Source: Benincasa hispida (taxonomy: Eukaryota > Streptophyta > Magnoliopsida > Cucurbitales > Cucurbitaceae). Taken from it: DNA of 64,000 bases. Of the stretch, positions 1-11,813 are shown one piece after another (positions within the stretch are counted from its first letter, which is position 1; the number at the start of each line of letters is the position of its first letter). The stretch covers positions 1,814,780-1,878,779 of the forward strand of contig NC_052356.1 of NCBI RefSeq assembly GCF_009727055.1, read 5' to 3'. Both the position numbers and the translations under genes were made by a program. The notes below the pieces were generated by a model. That model ran no database searches and was not told the origin of the DNA. It saw nothing but the letters and a program-made list of their open reading frames with translations.

Positions 1-240
1 ATCATCCAAGAAGATCAACAAGCCCGAAGGTCGATTATCCAAGAAGATCATCAAGGTTAAAGACCGCTTATCCAACAAGATCAACAAGTCCAAAGGCCGA
101 AGCAGCTTAAAGATTATAATTTATTTTGAAAGCATCAAAATATTATGTATTAGAAATTGTACCCACTTTCCACAAATTTAATACAAATACAAATTTCAAG
201 TTCCACGAAATAAATTTCTCTTGAAATCTCATGCGAACAA
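1..240 (+). repeat. Edge fragment of LTR-like repeat family M
   Basis: The first ~115 bases are a short run of tandem units with the pattern gatcaacaag-cc-aaggtcg, and the next ~125 bases are AT-rich ending near ctcatgcgaac. Read as the reverse complement, both halves match 20970-21375 in the same order. The right half also matches the 2.3-kb end of the copy at 2311-4234. This is therefore an inverted partial copy of the same repeat, cut off by the window edge. There is no coding content. Confidence 0.6.
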
Positions 241-2310
241 TGTTTAAATTAAATTATTTCTTTTTATCTTTTTTGCATTACATAACCCATATTATATCTA
301 ATGATTGTTAATTTACCCTCTATTCAATGGTTGTTATTGGACATATCTATCAAATCCAATAATAATAATAAAAAAAACAATATAAAAGAAAACTCTAAAA
401 CTAACTAACGAAATGAAAATCAAGCTTTGCACAAAATTAATTATGATTAATGTACAAAATCAACCATTAACTCTTCCAAATTTAAAAATTTTAATAAAAA
501 AAAATACCCACTCTTAATGTCATTTTTGTTAGATTATTATCAATTTTATATCGAATAGGTTAAAGTAAACTTGACTCAATAGTATTAATATCTATTCCAT
601 CTTTTGTAGATTTGGAGATTTACTCTCCACCCTTGTTTTGAAATTCATTGGCAATGTTTTCAAATGGTTCTACTCCTCACAAAAGAAAACCTACTTTAAA
701 GTAGAACTTGAAATATCTTTTAGAACTTATCGTAAAAATTACAATATACCTCTAAAATATAAAGTGAAAGAGGTAAAATTAACATTTTAGGAGACGTTTG
801 ATGCAAGAATTATCCTAAACCTACAATAACCACTCTTGCTATAGTAAATATTATTTTGTAGTCCTTAATCAACTATCGCCAACATTATTTCAAAACCTTA
901 ATTTTCTACTGTATTTACTCTTTGCTATTTTACATTCATCATTTTTTACTTTTGCTAATTAAAATCATCTATACTACATATACAAATTATTATAATAATA
1001 AAATATTATAATAATTAATTCTTTATCCCAAATCTAAGACGTTTAAACCAAGCATAGGGGAAGAGATATTTTCCCTAAATAATTATTGTTGAGTAGTGAT
1101 GAGGTGATCATTGATAAAAACAAGCACGTGGATCGGCACCGTCCTAGTGGTCTACAATGGGAAAAGTCGGTGACACGTCAGGAGCACACGTCTTTGAAAA
1201 CAATCCACGTGTATCGAATCAAATTTTATTGCCATTTTAATTGTCCGCGTGGGCTTGCCGACTACATCGCCGATTTTTTTGCTTTTCTGGTAATTAGTAA
1301 TTACATTGTGGCCTCCGATCATCAAATGAATTGTTTTTAATAGGGGTGTTAAAAGAAAATCGGATGACTCAGCAAAATCCGTCGGATGAATTTTCAAGTG
1401 GTTAATTTAAAAATTAAATCATTTTAGAAGAAATTAAAGTGTTTGATTAATCACTTAAAATAATTTTTCAAATGTAACGTAATCAATTTTTATCAAAAGT
1501 ATTTAAATAAAAATGAATTTTTTGAAAAATATTTTTTTTCTTATATCAATCCAACCTGACCCTTAATTTAGTCTGTGTGCATTGAATTGAGTAATCAACT
1601 CATTTGAATGGAATTGAATTCAAATAAATAAAAATTTTATGAGTTGGATTGATTTATGTGTTAATCTAAAATAATCTAAATCAATTCAAACTTAACCTTA
1701 AAATGTATTTCTTTTTACTTATGATATATTATATGCACATATATTTAGTTTATTTTTATTTCATTTCATTATTTTTGAATAATTTATTCTATAACAACTT
1801 TTAGAAAATTATTTAACACTTTGATAAGAAAATTTTCATTAAATAAATTGAAATTTAGTTTTATTATTAACTCAATCTATAAAAAAAAAAATCAAATTTG
1901 TATGTATTAATATTTTACTTATTTCTAAAATAAAAATTTAAATAAATGACTTGATAAATGATTTGAGTAACCCAAACCAACTCAATCCAAACGTTTTATG
2001 GTTGGGTTCGATTTTTAATAAGGTTATTTAGGTTGAAAGAATTTACAACCAGAATAATTTGATTGGTCTCAAAAGTACTTCAACTCAACTTAACTTAATC
2101 TACGAATACTCCAAATTTTTAATTAGCTAAATATGGGATTACGTGTTCAATTACAACCTTTTGTAAAAAAAAAAGATAAAAGTATTTTGAAATTTTTAAA
2201 AATTTCATTTGTTAATGCGAAAATGATATATTAATTAACATGGGTTTGACGTTGTTATAGATATTTAAAAATATATAAAAATTTAGATTAACATGTGGAA
2301 ACTTTTTAAC
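241..2310. other. Gene-free AT-rich spacer
   Basis: No recognisable gene. The sequence is AT-rich with homopolymer runs. Bases 1550-2100 hold low-grade repeats of a gttgggttcgattt/aactcaatccaa type, common in plant spacer DNA. Short open frames around 1086-1397 exist on both strands but resemble no family known to me. The only notable local signal is the ACGTG cluster described separately. Confidence 0.6.
1125..1211. promoter_or_regulatory. G-box / ACGT-core cluster
   Basis: Two palindromic CACGTG G-boxes lie at 1125-1130 and 1206-1211, with ACACGT elements at about 1173-1178 and 1186-1191 between them. Four ACGT cores within 90 bases stand out in an AT-rich spacer. G-boxes bind bZIP and bHLH factors, and paired ACGT elements are typical of ABA-responsive promoters. 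No gene is visible next to the cluster here, so a regulatory role is only possible. It could also be a promoter fragment left from an old element. Confidence 0.35.
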
Positions 2311-2484
2311 TTATATGTGTTTACACGAGGTTTCCGGAGAAACGTGTTTCGTGGAGTTGAACTTAAGTTGATGTTGATGTTGGAGTTGATTTGATGCGAT
2401 ATGGTTCAATCTCTAATACTTGATCCTCTGATTCTCTCTCAGTTGGGTGAATATGCTTGACTTGGAGAAGGAAAGCTCCGAACG

Positions 2485-3835
2485 TTCTTGAAGTAGAAGT
2501 CTTGGAAGCTTGGGGTAGAAGTCTTTGAAGAGTATTTGTGTCTTCAAAGGTCTTCTGCCTCATAGGATTGCAGCTTCAGGAATCTTGGAAGCTTGAAGTA
2601 GAAGTCTTGGAAGAATATTTGTGTCTTCAAAGGTCTTCTGCTTTATAGGAGTGCAGTTTCAGGAATATTGGAAGCTTGAAGTAGAAGTCTTGGAAGAGTA
2701 TTTGTGTCTTCAAAGGTCTTCTGCCTTATAGAAGTGCAGCTTTAGGGATCTTGGAAGCTTGAAGTAAAGTCTTGGAAGAAGTATTTTGTATCTTCAAAGG
2801 TCTTCTGCCTTATAGGAGTGCAGTTTCAAGAGTTCTTGAAGCTTCAAGTAGAAGTCCTGGAAGAGTATTTGTGTCTTCAAAGGTCTTCTGACCTTATAGA
2901 GTGCAGCTTCAGGAGTCTTGGAAGCTTGAATAGAAGTCTTGGAAGAGTTTTTGTGTCTTCAAAGGTCTTCTGCCCTATAGGAGTGCAGCTTTCAGGAGTC
3001 TTGTTAGCTTGAAATAGAAGTCTTGGAAGAGTATTTGTGTCTTCAAAGGTCTTTCTGCTTTATAGGAGTGCAGCTTCAGGAATCTTGGAAGCTTGAAGTA
3101 GAAGTCTTGGAAGAGTATTTGTGTCTTCAAAGGTCTTCTGCCTTATAGAAGTGTAGCTTTAGGAATTTTGGAAGCTTGAAGTAGAAGTCTTGGAAGAGTA
3201 TTTGTATCTTCAAAGGTCTTCTGCCTTATAGAAGTGTAGCTTTTAGGAGTCTTGGAAGCTTGAAGTAGAAGTCTTGGAAGAGTATTTGTATCTTCAAAGG
3301 TCTTCTGCCTTATAGAGTGCAGTTTCAGGAGTCTTTGAAAGCTTCAAGTAGAAGTCCGGAAGAGTATTTGTGTCTTTAAAGGTCTTCTACCTTATAGGAG
3401 TGCAACTTCAGGAGTCTTGGAAGCTTGAAATAGAAGTCTTCTGGAAGAGTATTTGTGTCTTCAAAGGTCTTCTGCTTATAGGAGTGCAGCTTTATGAGTC
3501 TTGGAAACTTGAAGTAGAAGTCTTGGAAGAGTATTTGTCTCTTCAAAGGTCTTCTGCCTTATAGGAGTGCAGCTTCAGGAGTCTTGGAAGCTTGAAGTAG
3601 AAGTCTTGGAAGAGTATTTGTGCTTCAAAGGTCTTCTTCCTTTATAGGAGTGTAGCTTAGGAGTCTTGAAGCTTGAAGTAGAAGTCTTGGAAGAGTATTT
3701 GTGTCTTCAAAGGTCTTCTTCCTTATAGGAGTGCAGCTTCAGGAGTCTTGGAAGCTTGAAGTAGAAGTCTTGGAAGAGTATTTGTATCTTCAAAGGTCTT
3801 TTGCCTTATAGGAATGCAGCTTCAGGAGTCTTGGG
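2485..3835 (+). repeat. Minisatellite, ~83-bp unit, about 16 copies
   Basis: The unit runs ttggaagcttgaagtagaag, a tcttggaagagtatttgtg block, cttcaaaggtcttctgcc, then ttataggagtgcagcttcag. The anchor cttcaaaggtcttct recurs every 81-85 bases, and I count 16 occurrences from about 2535 to 3795. Copies differ by a few substitutions and single-base indels. Because 83 is not a multiple of three, the reading frame rotates, so the short frames at 2818-3012 and 3370-3564 are repeat translations and not genes. Confidence 0.92.
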
Positions 3836-3890
3836 TGTCCTCTGCTTATTAGTGAATTCTCTCTCGGTCTTCTAAGGGTAAAATGCTGCC

Positions 3891-3899
3891 TTTATAAAT
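3891..3899 (-). promoter_or_regulatory. TATA-like box of the family M unit
   Basis: TTTATAAAT lies between the unit's minus-strand start and the minisatellite, the position expected for an LTR promoter. The related copy near 21.7 kb has ctatttatagaa in the equivalent place. The shared placement is the main support; no transcript evidence is available. Confidence 0.35.
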
Positions 3900-4234
3900 G
3901 AAGAGAACTTCTCTATTTACAGAGTTCTCAGGTGGGCTTCATGGGCTTGGTTGGTCCAACCCTTGTGCCCAATTAGTTGGGGGGGTCTGATCTGGAATTT
4001 GGGTCCAATTCAACTTTTTTTTTTTAGTTTGGACTTTAAGCCCAAATAGTAATATCAAATTTGACCAATTTAATCTCATCTGATTCATCCGCGTGACGTC
4101 ATCGAACTTATCTTCAATTCAATTCGGGACATGTGTTAACTTCTAATTGGACCCAAAGTCAATGATTTAGAAATTTGTCGTTAATTTAGCAAACGATGTG
4201 GTGACTTGTGATTGGTCCAAAATTTCTCATTCAA

Positions 4235-4899
4235 CAATATGTTTTCTAGAAAAAAAACTAATTAGCTTTGGTTTTTTTTTTTTTTTAATTAGATCAGAAT
4301 GTGAATAGTTTTTTTAATATAGATTTTTTAAAATTTAAATATAAACGATTTTTTTTTCATAGGTACATCGAAGTCATTTGCAATCTCCACATTCAATATC
4401 TTAAATAAGTTGGTTTTTCTTTCTAATCAATATCTTGAGTGTCGCGGCATTACAAAAACAGTGCCACGACATTCTCACCTTGAGGTGTATACTGGTTTTT
4501 TGTATCGAGCATGGTGTCGACGAGTGCCTAGGCACCTGGCTCTTTGAGTTTGAGGTTTTCGTCCTTTTTCGCTCTTTTGAAGTCACGGGTCTTGGTATCA
4601 CTCCCAATAACTCCAAATTAACCTACAAAACATATTACTTCGAAATGCATGAATTGCTCGAGAATCTACAAATATAAACAATTAAGTACATTAAATATGG
4701 CATGCCCAAAATTAAGTGTAGTTTTCAACAAATTTTCCTCTCTATTTAAACTTATCTTATTCTCCAAATCATGACAACAATTTTTATTATTTTCAATACT
4801 CCATATTTAATTAAGTCAACATTATTGATCTCTTTCCAAACTTCAATTTTTTTTCTTGTCATTTTCTTCTTGAGAGAGATGTTTTATGTTGTGAGGATT
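4235..4899. other. Spacer, probably old repeat debris
   Basis: No gene recognised. Poly-T tracts occupy 4260-4360. At 4438-4475 the direct repeat gtgtcgcggcatt / gtgccacgacatt stands out as GC-rich against its background. Overlapping frames on both strands at 4401-4677 (71 and 80 codons) are not convincing. I see no other structure. Confidence 0.45.
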
Positions 4900-5555
4900 G
4901 ATTCATTTAGTGCTAAATTTGTAAATCCACTCTTTTAGAGAGTTTGTCAAATGTGCTATCTATTTTTCCACACTATTGTTAGGGTTTCTCTTGTTCCCGA
5001 AAAAGAGCCGTTATAATGGTTTGATCATCAACCGTGGAAAGGATCGGGTTTGTTCTTGCGTCAGGAAAAAGACGATGTACGATTCGACTCTAAGTCGTAG
5101 AAAAAATCAAGTTCATAGTGACATAACCAAGAAGAGCTTGAGAAGTGGATGTAGGCCAGTTGTGCCGAACCACTATAAAATTTTCGGTGTCAATTTCTCT
5201 ATCCCTCTCTTATTTAATTTTGAAATTAGTTTGTTATTATATTTTATTGCTTCAAATTAATTGCATTTTTTGTTCTTGAAATTGATTACTCATATTGGAT
5301 TATTTTGATGGGTTGTTCTTGAATTTTTATATCCATTATCAATCTTGTCATTAGAATCAAATTAGGTGCTTTAAAGTAGTATTATTAGCTCATGGATTAT
5401 TTTGGGTTGAATTTATTTGCATAAATTTATTGTTTAAATTACGTATTAGCAAAAAGTTTGTTAATTTGTTTATTTAATTTGGGCCCACAATATTATAAAG
5501 TTTTCATTAGTTAAATAAACCATATTCACTCCCTTCTAGGGTTGTCATACTTATC
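4900..5555 (+). mobile_element. Fragment of LTR-retrotransposon terminal region
   Basis: The block contains ccgaaccactataaaatttt, cggtgtcaatttctctatcc and, after ~300 bases, aaaccatattcactcccttctagggt. The same ordered pair (aactactgtaaaaattacga then caaccctattcaccccttcc) appears at 36165-36345. Such pairs are familiar from ends of plant Copia (SIRE/Tork-like) elements; that family link is from memory. The 94-codon frame at 4976-5260 lies inside the block and is not a recognisable protein. Confidence 0.45.
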
Positions 5556-5559
5556 TTAC

Positions 5560-6360
5560 AGATGAGTAGTTCCCTTGAATGTTGACTTTGGGACTTGAAC
5601 AATTGGGGTCCACCCTCTCATTTTCCCAATAGGAAATTAGTTTATGGTTAGACTATAAAAAAATTGTTCATTAGAGAATAATTGATACTTAAGGATACAT
5701 AGGTCATTACAGAGGTATCACAGACATTTGACCTAGATGTAATTACGATCAACTCATGAATGATCAACTTACGTGTAATTGTTATATCTATAGACGGAAT
5801 ATGACCTACAGTACATAAGAGTGCAACTATGAATCTATAGTGGTTTGCCCGATAGTTAGTAAATGTTGATTAACTAATTAAAGAGTTTAATTAATTAATC
5901 ACGAACCATTGAAGCCTATAATCTGTAGATCCATTAGATACTTTGTTAGCTCACAACGGATTAACAAGGACCAAAGTCATCAAAGAATTTGAATCATTCA
6001 AATTAGTTTAGGGAAACATACATTAGTTGTATATAATATGATTAATACAAAATATAATATATATAGATACATTATTATATATAGTTAATTATAAATACCA
6101 TTTATAATTTAACTATATATTATAGGAGAATTAATGTATTTGAATGTTATTTAAATATTAAATTAATATAAATAAGATTTATATTAAAATTTTAGAATGA
6201 GATTCATATTAAAACTATTAAAACTATAAATTATAGAAAAATATACTATTTGAATATTATTCAATTTTTTAATTGAACTAAATATACGATATTTAATTAT
6301 TAAATTAATTAATTAATTAATATATTATTATTAATTATTTTTTAATTAAATAGCTTCCCC
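5560..6360 (+). mobile_element. Decayed Copia LTR fragment
   Basis: From ccctctcattttcccaatag through atgaatctatagtggtttgc to gcctataatctgtagatcca, the order of short blocks follows the Copia LTR at 24005-26054 (24590-25150 there: drop after a -tgttcattagag- block, -gtgcaattgtgggtcttta-, -acaggtccatagagttcc-). Similarity is patchy and the right part dissolves into AT-rich sequence. Neither LTR end is present. Confidence 0.5.
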
Positions 6361-7006
6361 TTCAAGTTAATCCTCTCCCAGAACGCTAAATTCACATAAC
6401 AATTATATGAAAATGGTTAACGCATCACCAACAAGAATTGTACTATCGAAAAAAAAGGTTAACATATATTTTTTTTTTTTATAAAAAACTATCTCTCTCC
6501 TAAAAAATAACAAAAGGAGTTCCATAACAAAAAAAATAATTATTTATTTATTTTTAATTAAATAACTTCCCCTTCAAATTAAATTAATTTTTTCTTTATT
6601 GAAGTTAATGACTTTTCTTTAGGATAGTGTCTCTTAAATTTTAGGATAATGACATAATGGTTTAGCAGATTAATTAATTAAAGAATATTAATTAAAGAAT
6701 ATTTTCAGAGTTAGTGGTAGAATTTTAAGGTTAGTGTATTAGTAGATATTTTATAATTTGCTTATAAATACTTATAATTGTTTCCACTTCAATAGATAAG
6801 AATATTGAAATCAATTGAAGCACTTGATCACTCCATAAATATTTCTCTCTTTGTTTCCATTATTGGTTCTCTCCATTTTGTTGTTTTTTTGTTACAAATA
6901 CTTTAATAAAAATAAGAAAATAAATAAATGGTTAATAAGAGAAATATGTTTTATATAAAAAATACATTGATCGGATCCTATGACATATTAATTCTGAATG
7001 GTTAAT
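6361..7006. other. AT-rich spacer with a possible LTR-like TATA stretch
   Basis: No gene. Around 6765-6850 the string gcttataaatacttataatt is followed by a pyrimidine-rich tract (ctctctttgtttccattatt), which resembles a promoter plus transcript leader of an old LTR. No matching ends or target duplications were found. Confidence 0.3.
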
Positions 7007-7009
7007 TAA

Positions 7010-7287
7010 GGTTCCGTTTGGTAACTATTTTATTTTGGTTTTTGATTTTTGAAAATCAATCCTATTTCCTTTCAATTTCTCACAATTAATTGCATATTTC
7101 TTAAGTACAATGGTTGAATTTTTAGTCAAATTTTAAAAACTAAAACGAGTCTACTTTTTTTAGTTTTCAAATTTTAGCTTGATTTTTTAAACTATTAGTA
7201 ATAAGTAGATAACAAAGGAAAAAATCTGGAGGTGGAAATAATATATATTGACTTAATTTTCAAAAAAAAAAATTATCAAACAAGACC
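7010..7287. mobile_element. MITE, PIF/Harbinger (Tourist)-like, copy 1
   Basis: A 278-bp non-coding unit starts GGTTCCGTTTGGTAAC and ends with the imperfect inverted form TATCAAACAAGACC. It is flanked by TAA on both sides (7007-7009 and 7288-7290), the 3-bp TWA duplication typical of PIF/Harbinger. Its interior (tttttgaaaatcaa near the start, agtagataacaaaggaaaaa near the end) matches the copy at 36827-37136. No transposase is encoded. Confidence 0.72.
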
Positions 7288-7290
7288 TAA

Positions 7291-8195
7291 GTTAATTTTA
7301 CATTTAATAATGTAAATGTGAAAATTTTAATGCACAACCTACAAAAGAGAAAAGATGATTTAATTTTTAACCAATGATCGTGTGGGGTTGATCACACTAA
7401 TTCTGATAATGAAGTCAATATATTGTAATGTGAGCCGAATGATAATTTCGATATAAAAAGATGAAAGAACATGTCACCATGGAAAAATTCTTTATACTAG
7501 ATAATAATTTATTACGTGCCATGTCAACATAATTTTAGATATAAAATAGGATTCATAAGGTTTGTTAGTATTTATGAAGATAAATTTATGGTAAAAACAA
7601 GGAGAGTGATATTTCTACCATACTAGAAATTTTTTCGGTCAACATAAGCATAGATGACATGAATTTGTACTATTAACATCCAAATATGAAGTTCGACATC
7701 TCCACGCTATATATATATACATATACATATACGTATATGAACCCTATTTTATCTAAAATTATATTGATATGGCATGTAATAAATTATATTGACATGGTAC
7801 CTCCCAAAGTTCAAGAATATATAAATGAATATTTTCCTTTTCAAAGAACTTAAAACTAAAAATAACTTTTTTTTAATAAAAAAAGTTACCTTAATCAAAA
7901 GTATAGATATATGATGCTGAAAGATGGCATAATTTGTTTAAGAAAAATACAAAAAGCTCCACTTTTGAACAAAAAATTTCCTTCTAACCATTCATGATTT
8001 TTCTTTTCAAATTTATAATAGTACAATGACATATAATATCCCTATGGATAAAATTCTAAAGGAACACTTCCGAGAATAGTTAAAAAAAAAAAAAAAAAAC
8101 CATTCTTAAATTTATAAATTTATTAAAGATTTTTTTTAAAAAAATTACAAATATAGTAGAAAAACATAAAAGTTGATTTTCGCTTTTATTATTTC
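7291..8195. other. AT-rich spacer
   Basis: No gene recognised. The stretch holds an (AT)n/(ATAC)n run at about 7708-7738, homopolymers and an 18-base poly-A near 8083. Nothing else is supported. Confidence 0.5.
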
Positions 8196-8199
8196 AAAT

Positions 8200-9420
8200 T
8201 TATCTTTATTAATGTATCAGCATATATGTCAATAATATATCAAATATACTTTAATCTGGTATATCACTCATCTAATATATTTTATATTGATATATCAATT
8301 GATTAATATACCCAAAATAAATTATATAAGTTATACAATAGACATACCAAATTTCTCATTCATAAACCATATTTATCAGTCAAGAAGAGTTTGCTCATTT
8401 ACTACTATTCGTTTGATTTAATTTTAATCCTTATTTGTCTGTTATAGAATATTATTTTTCTGGTACATTATAACGGTCCAATCCATTATGTTAGTAACCA
8501 TTTTAATTAATGTTGATAACTATTGGTACACCAATATTACATTTGTAATTGAATTTTGAACATGCATTAATACATAATGGATATACATATGAACAAATAT
8601 TTTTAAGAAGTAATAATCTACTAATGATATGCCAATGTTTTAAACTTGAAATGAATTTTGAGTTAATGTTTGATATAAAACTAATACATAAATGTTATAC
8701 TTAAAATTTTATTTAGAAGAAATGTTGATATACTACTATTACACTATTGATATGCTTGAGCTTGATTTTTTAGGAGAATTGAAACAATAATGATAAACTA
8801 ATTTATACTTTAGGTAAATTTTGAATGAGTATTGGGATACTCTATGCTAACATACTAATACAATACTTAAAATGGGTTTAGATCATGGGTGATATACTAT
8901 TGATACACTAAAAATGTACATGAAATAAATTTTTAACGACTATTGATATACTATTGATACATCTATGTTATAGTTTAAATGAAAATTAAATGCATGTTGA
9001 TAAATTACTTATACACCAATTACTTAATATTGCATTTTTAGGTCATTATGATATACCATTGATACATTAATGATTTACTTGCAATAGATTAACTAGTATA
9101 ATTTATATTTAATATATCATTTGGTAAAATTAATGCATTTAACATATACCATCAACATCAAAATTGAATTAATAGAATAAAAATCACTCTATATCAACCT
9201 CAAAAAATAAAATAATATTTATCATAATAGAATAAACAACGTTGACCATAACACAATTAAAGTTATGATAGATCACTTGTATAAATCATATTCTTTAAAT
9301 AAAGTATATCAATTGATTGATATCACAAATATAATGTATTTATTGATTGATATATCAAAATATAAAGTATTAGATACACCTACTGATACATAAATGAGAA
9401 TAAAATCACAAAAATAAGAA
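8200..9420. repeat. Degenerate gatatacta-ttgatacac repeat field
   Basis: Variants of gatatactattgatacac and aatgatatgccaat recur irregularly over about 1.2 kb (for example near 8740, 8885, 8945, 9045 and 9360). Spacing is uneven and copies are diverged, so this looks like a decayed short tandem repeat and not a recent array. There is no coding potential. Confidence 0.5.
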
Positions 9421-11270
9421 AATCGAGAATCTAGTTTTTTTTTTTTTGGCTATGTTTGAAATTTTAGAAAATTATTACTATATTTACAAATATCCTTATG
9501 TTTTTTTATTTTTTATTTTTTATTTTTTTTTACCTATTGAAATTTTGAAATTCCAAATTAGACAAGTTTGAACCAAAGATGGTGTGTGCTTGGTTAACTA
9601 CAACAAAATTTAGTTTCCAAGACATGAGAGTATAGTCTAATTAAGAGCAGAGAAGAGAGAGAAGAAGTATTCTAAATGCTTAAAAATGCTCATTTTCATG
9701 ACAAAATCGAAAATTATCGTGAATTTGAGGAGCACAACGGCGTATACGAGAATATGGATATAGAAAAAAATATAATACTAAAATAAATAATATTAAAATA
9801 AATAATATAAAATAAATAAATAACAAAAGTAAATAAAATAATAAAATATGAATTTATCCATTTTCTTCAATCTTTTTGGATTGATCACCAATGTATATGT
9901 CTCTTCTCAAGTTCCACCAAATGTCGCTATTTATAGGCAAAATGATAAGTAAGAGGTGAGTTATTGTAGACACCAATAATGTGTGGGTATGAGACACATA
10001 GGTAGAGTGACACATTACTTGGGCATCTAATTACACATAATTTAACATATTTATAATAAAAATTTCAAATATTGATACATTTACGACGGATTTTCAATTT
10101 CACACATTTTTTTACATTTATCAATTGGGTATTTTTAATATTTTTGAAACATTAAATTTTATTGTTTATTTATTTACGTCTGTTAAGGAGTCAATTCCAT
10201 CTCCCTGTTAAATATGAAGTCGAATATCTTCTTATTATGTTCCTCTTTATAGTTAGTGGAGAATGTGGAGGCTTCTCCCTGACTTTTCCTCTTTTTAGAC
10301 TTTGATCTTCTGCCCCTTTTCTTTTCTTAGAATGGAGATTGAGAGTTGATTTCATGAGAACATACAAGAAATTGGGTTTCGTAAGAGATTTTAGCTGCTA
10401 CACAAAATCTCCTAAAATGATTGTTATATCTTCGAAGTGGAGTGTCAAATAACTTAGTGTAGTGGGACACATCTTCTGTTTGGACAGTTCCATTAACGTG
10501 CCTCAATCCAGAAAGTTTTAATCCTTATTTAACTGTTAATTTAATTATTAATGTTGATTTAGTTCAGAAATTTTATCCCCCTAATTATTTTCTCCAACAT
10601 GGTTGAATAAAGAAAAGTCGAACAAATGTAATTGCTAGTATTTAGCTTCTTCAAGAGAAGTTGGTTTGAACAGAAACTAGTGTGATAACAACTAAGTTAT
10701 GAGATATATATATGAGGATGCATGTTATACGCCAAATAATATAAATTATTACTTCATGATACTAGCTATAAAACTAAATTTGTCAGTTACATCACGGTTG
10801 GAAAAATGATAAAAACCTTACATTGATTAAGTAAGGAGAAGATCATGAGTACACCAGTGAGGACAATTATCACCAATAGAATAGATTCTTTTTTTTAAAA
10901 AAAAAATCAAAAGCAAAACCAGGTAGACTTATGTCAAAATAATTAGGCAATATTATAATTCATATCATTTATGGAGATATGTGGAGAGATTTTGTCCCCA
11001 ATAAGTGATATTAGAGTCATTTCCCTAACTTATTCATGTCTGTGTGCCTTAATGACATAGTTATAATCATTCATGGTTGTACTAATCAAACAAGCGATGT
11101 ACTTCTGTGAAGAGAAAGTTAATGACCTTGATTGTTAAATAGACAAATGATTATTTGAGGAGAGACATGATAATACTTTATGTTTGAGATGAAAAATTGT
11201 TGTGAATGTGACCAAAGTCTTATATTGACATAGATAAGAGGAGAAAAATCATAGATTTTTAAGTGATCAA
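9421..11270. other. Spacer with no recognisable gene
   Basis: Low-complexity (aaataa)n sequence occupies 9760-9850. A ctatttataggcaaa string at 9928-9942 reads as a possible TATA box on the minus strand. 10190-10480 is less AT-rich but matches nothing I know in any frame. I found no terminal repeats or duplications that would define an element here. Confidence 0.4.
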
Positions 11271-11612
11271 AACTATATCCAATTGAATGAGACTTTTTTG
11301 GGTGAAACCAAAAGCAAAGTGATGTATGCAATATGCTCAATTGGACAATATCAAATCAATGCAAGGAGTGTAAAGATTGTGCTGGGAAAAATCTTTCACT
11401 GCTGCAACAGGAATCAGCATAAAAATAACAGAAAAATTTTAAAAAAGACAATAAAACCGAGAATACAAGAATTAACATGGAAAAAAATCCAAATAGAAGA
11501 AAAAAACACAGACCAGAAAAATTACAGTACGTAAAAAATTATTACAATCACACAATCATCTCTTCTTAACCCAAATTACAAGAGTACTCTCTCAAAACAT
11601 TATGCCACTGGT
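11271..11612 (+). mobile_element. Partial Copia LTR, same family as 35046-36561
   Basis: From 11376 the sequence gctgggaaaaatctttcact, then gctgcaacaggaatcagcat, matches the start of the LTR at 35046 (ttgggaaaaatctcccacta). The later block acaagagtactctctcaaaa followed by attatgccac matches 36367-36400. In the 35-kb copy about 1.1 kb lies between these two blocks; here they are continuous. The preceding 100 bases (ttgggtgaaaccaaaagcaa, aattggacaatatcaaatca) resemble a phrase common near plant LTR elements. Confidence 0.55.
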
Positions 11613-11808
11613 CGACCAAATGTGCATGCATGATAAGAATATAAATAAGAGTGGTCTAAGTGTAAGCATACATTTTCGATAAGTAATAAATTTGAGAGTA
11701 TTCTAAGCATCGTATCCCAAGAGACTATTTATGCAATTCAATTTTGTTAAGAAATGGCTTTTCGATATAAACCAAGAGGCAATCAATAAAATGAGTGATT
11801 TTGGGTAA
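11613..11808. other. Target sequence left of the Gypsy insertion
   Basis: Short spacer (agtggtctaagtgtaagcat, gagactatttatgcaattca) ending at the TGTAT duplication of the Gypsy element. It continues on the far side at 17173, so it was one sequence before the insertion. No gene recognised. Confidence 0.5.
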
Positions 11809-11813
11809 TGTAT

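Larger units (their letters stand above)
2311..4234 (-). mobile_element. Family M LTR-like unit carrying an 83-bp minisatellite
   Basis: On the minus strand the unit begins TGTTGAATGAGAAATTTTGG (plus end near 4234), passes a TATA-like TTTATAAA at 3891-3899, then a long minisatellite. It ends in a GTTCAACTCCACGAAA-type tail around 2311-2370 that matches the tails at 160-240 and 20970-21010. The TG start, the internal TATA box and no coding region suggest an LTR. I could not find a matching target duplication, so the outer borders, especially the left one, are approximate. Confidence 0.5.

Noticed and set aside
1086..1397. Two overlapping frames (84 and 81 residues) around the G-box cluster
   Set aside because: Mutually overlapping on opposite strands, no family resemblance and no sign of introns or codon preference.
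2485..3835. Regular direct repeats that could suggest a CRISPR array
   Set aside because: The 83-bp units are contiguous without unique spacers, and the context is a plant repeat.
4401..4677. Overlapping 71- and 80-residue frames
   Set aside because: Again on both strands over a GC-richer stretch; more likely repeat debris than a gene.
9421..11270. A host gene in the less AT-rich region around 10.2-10.5 kb
   Set aside because: No frame of useful length, no splice-linked series of exons and no recognisable protein.
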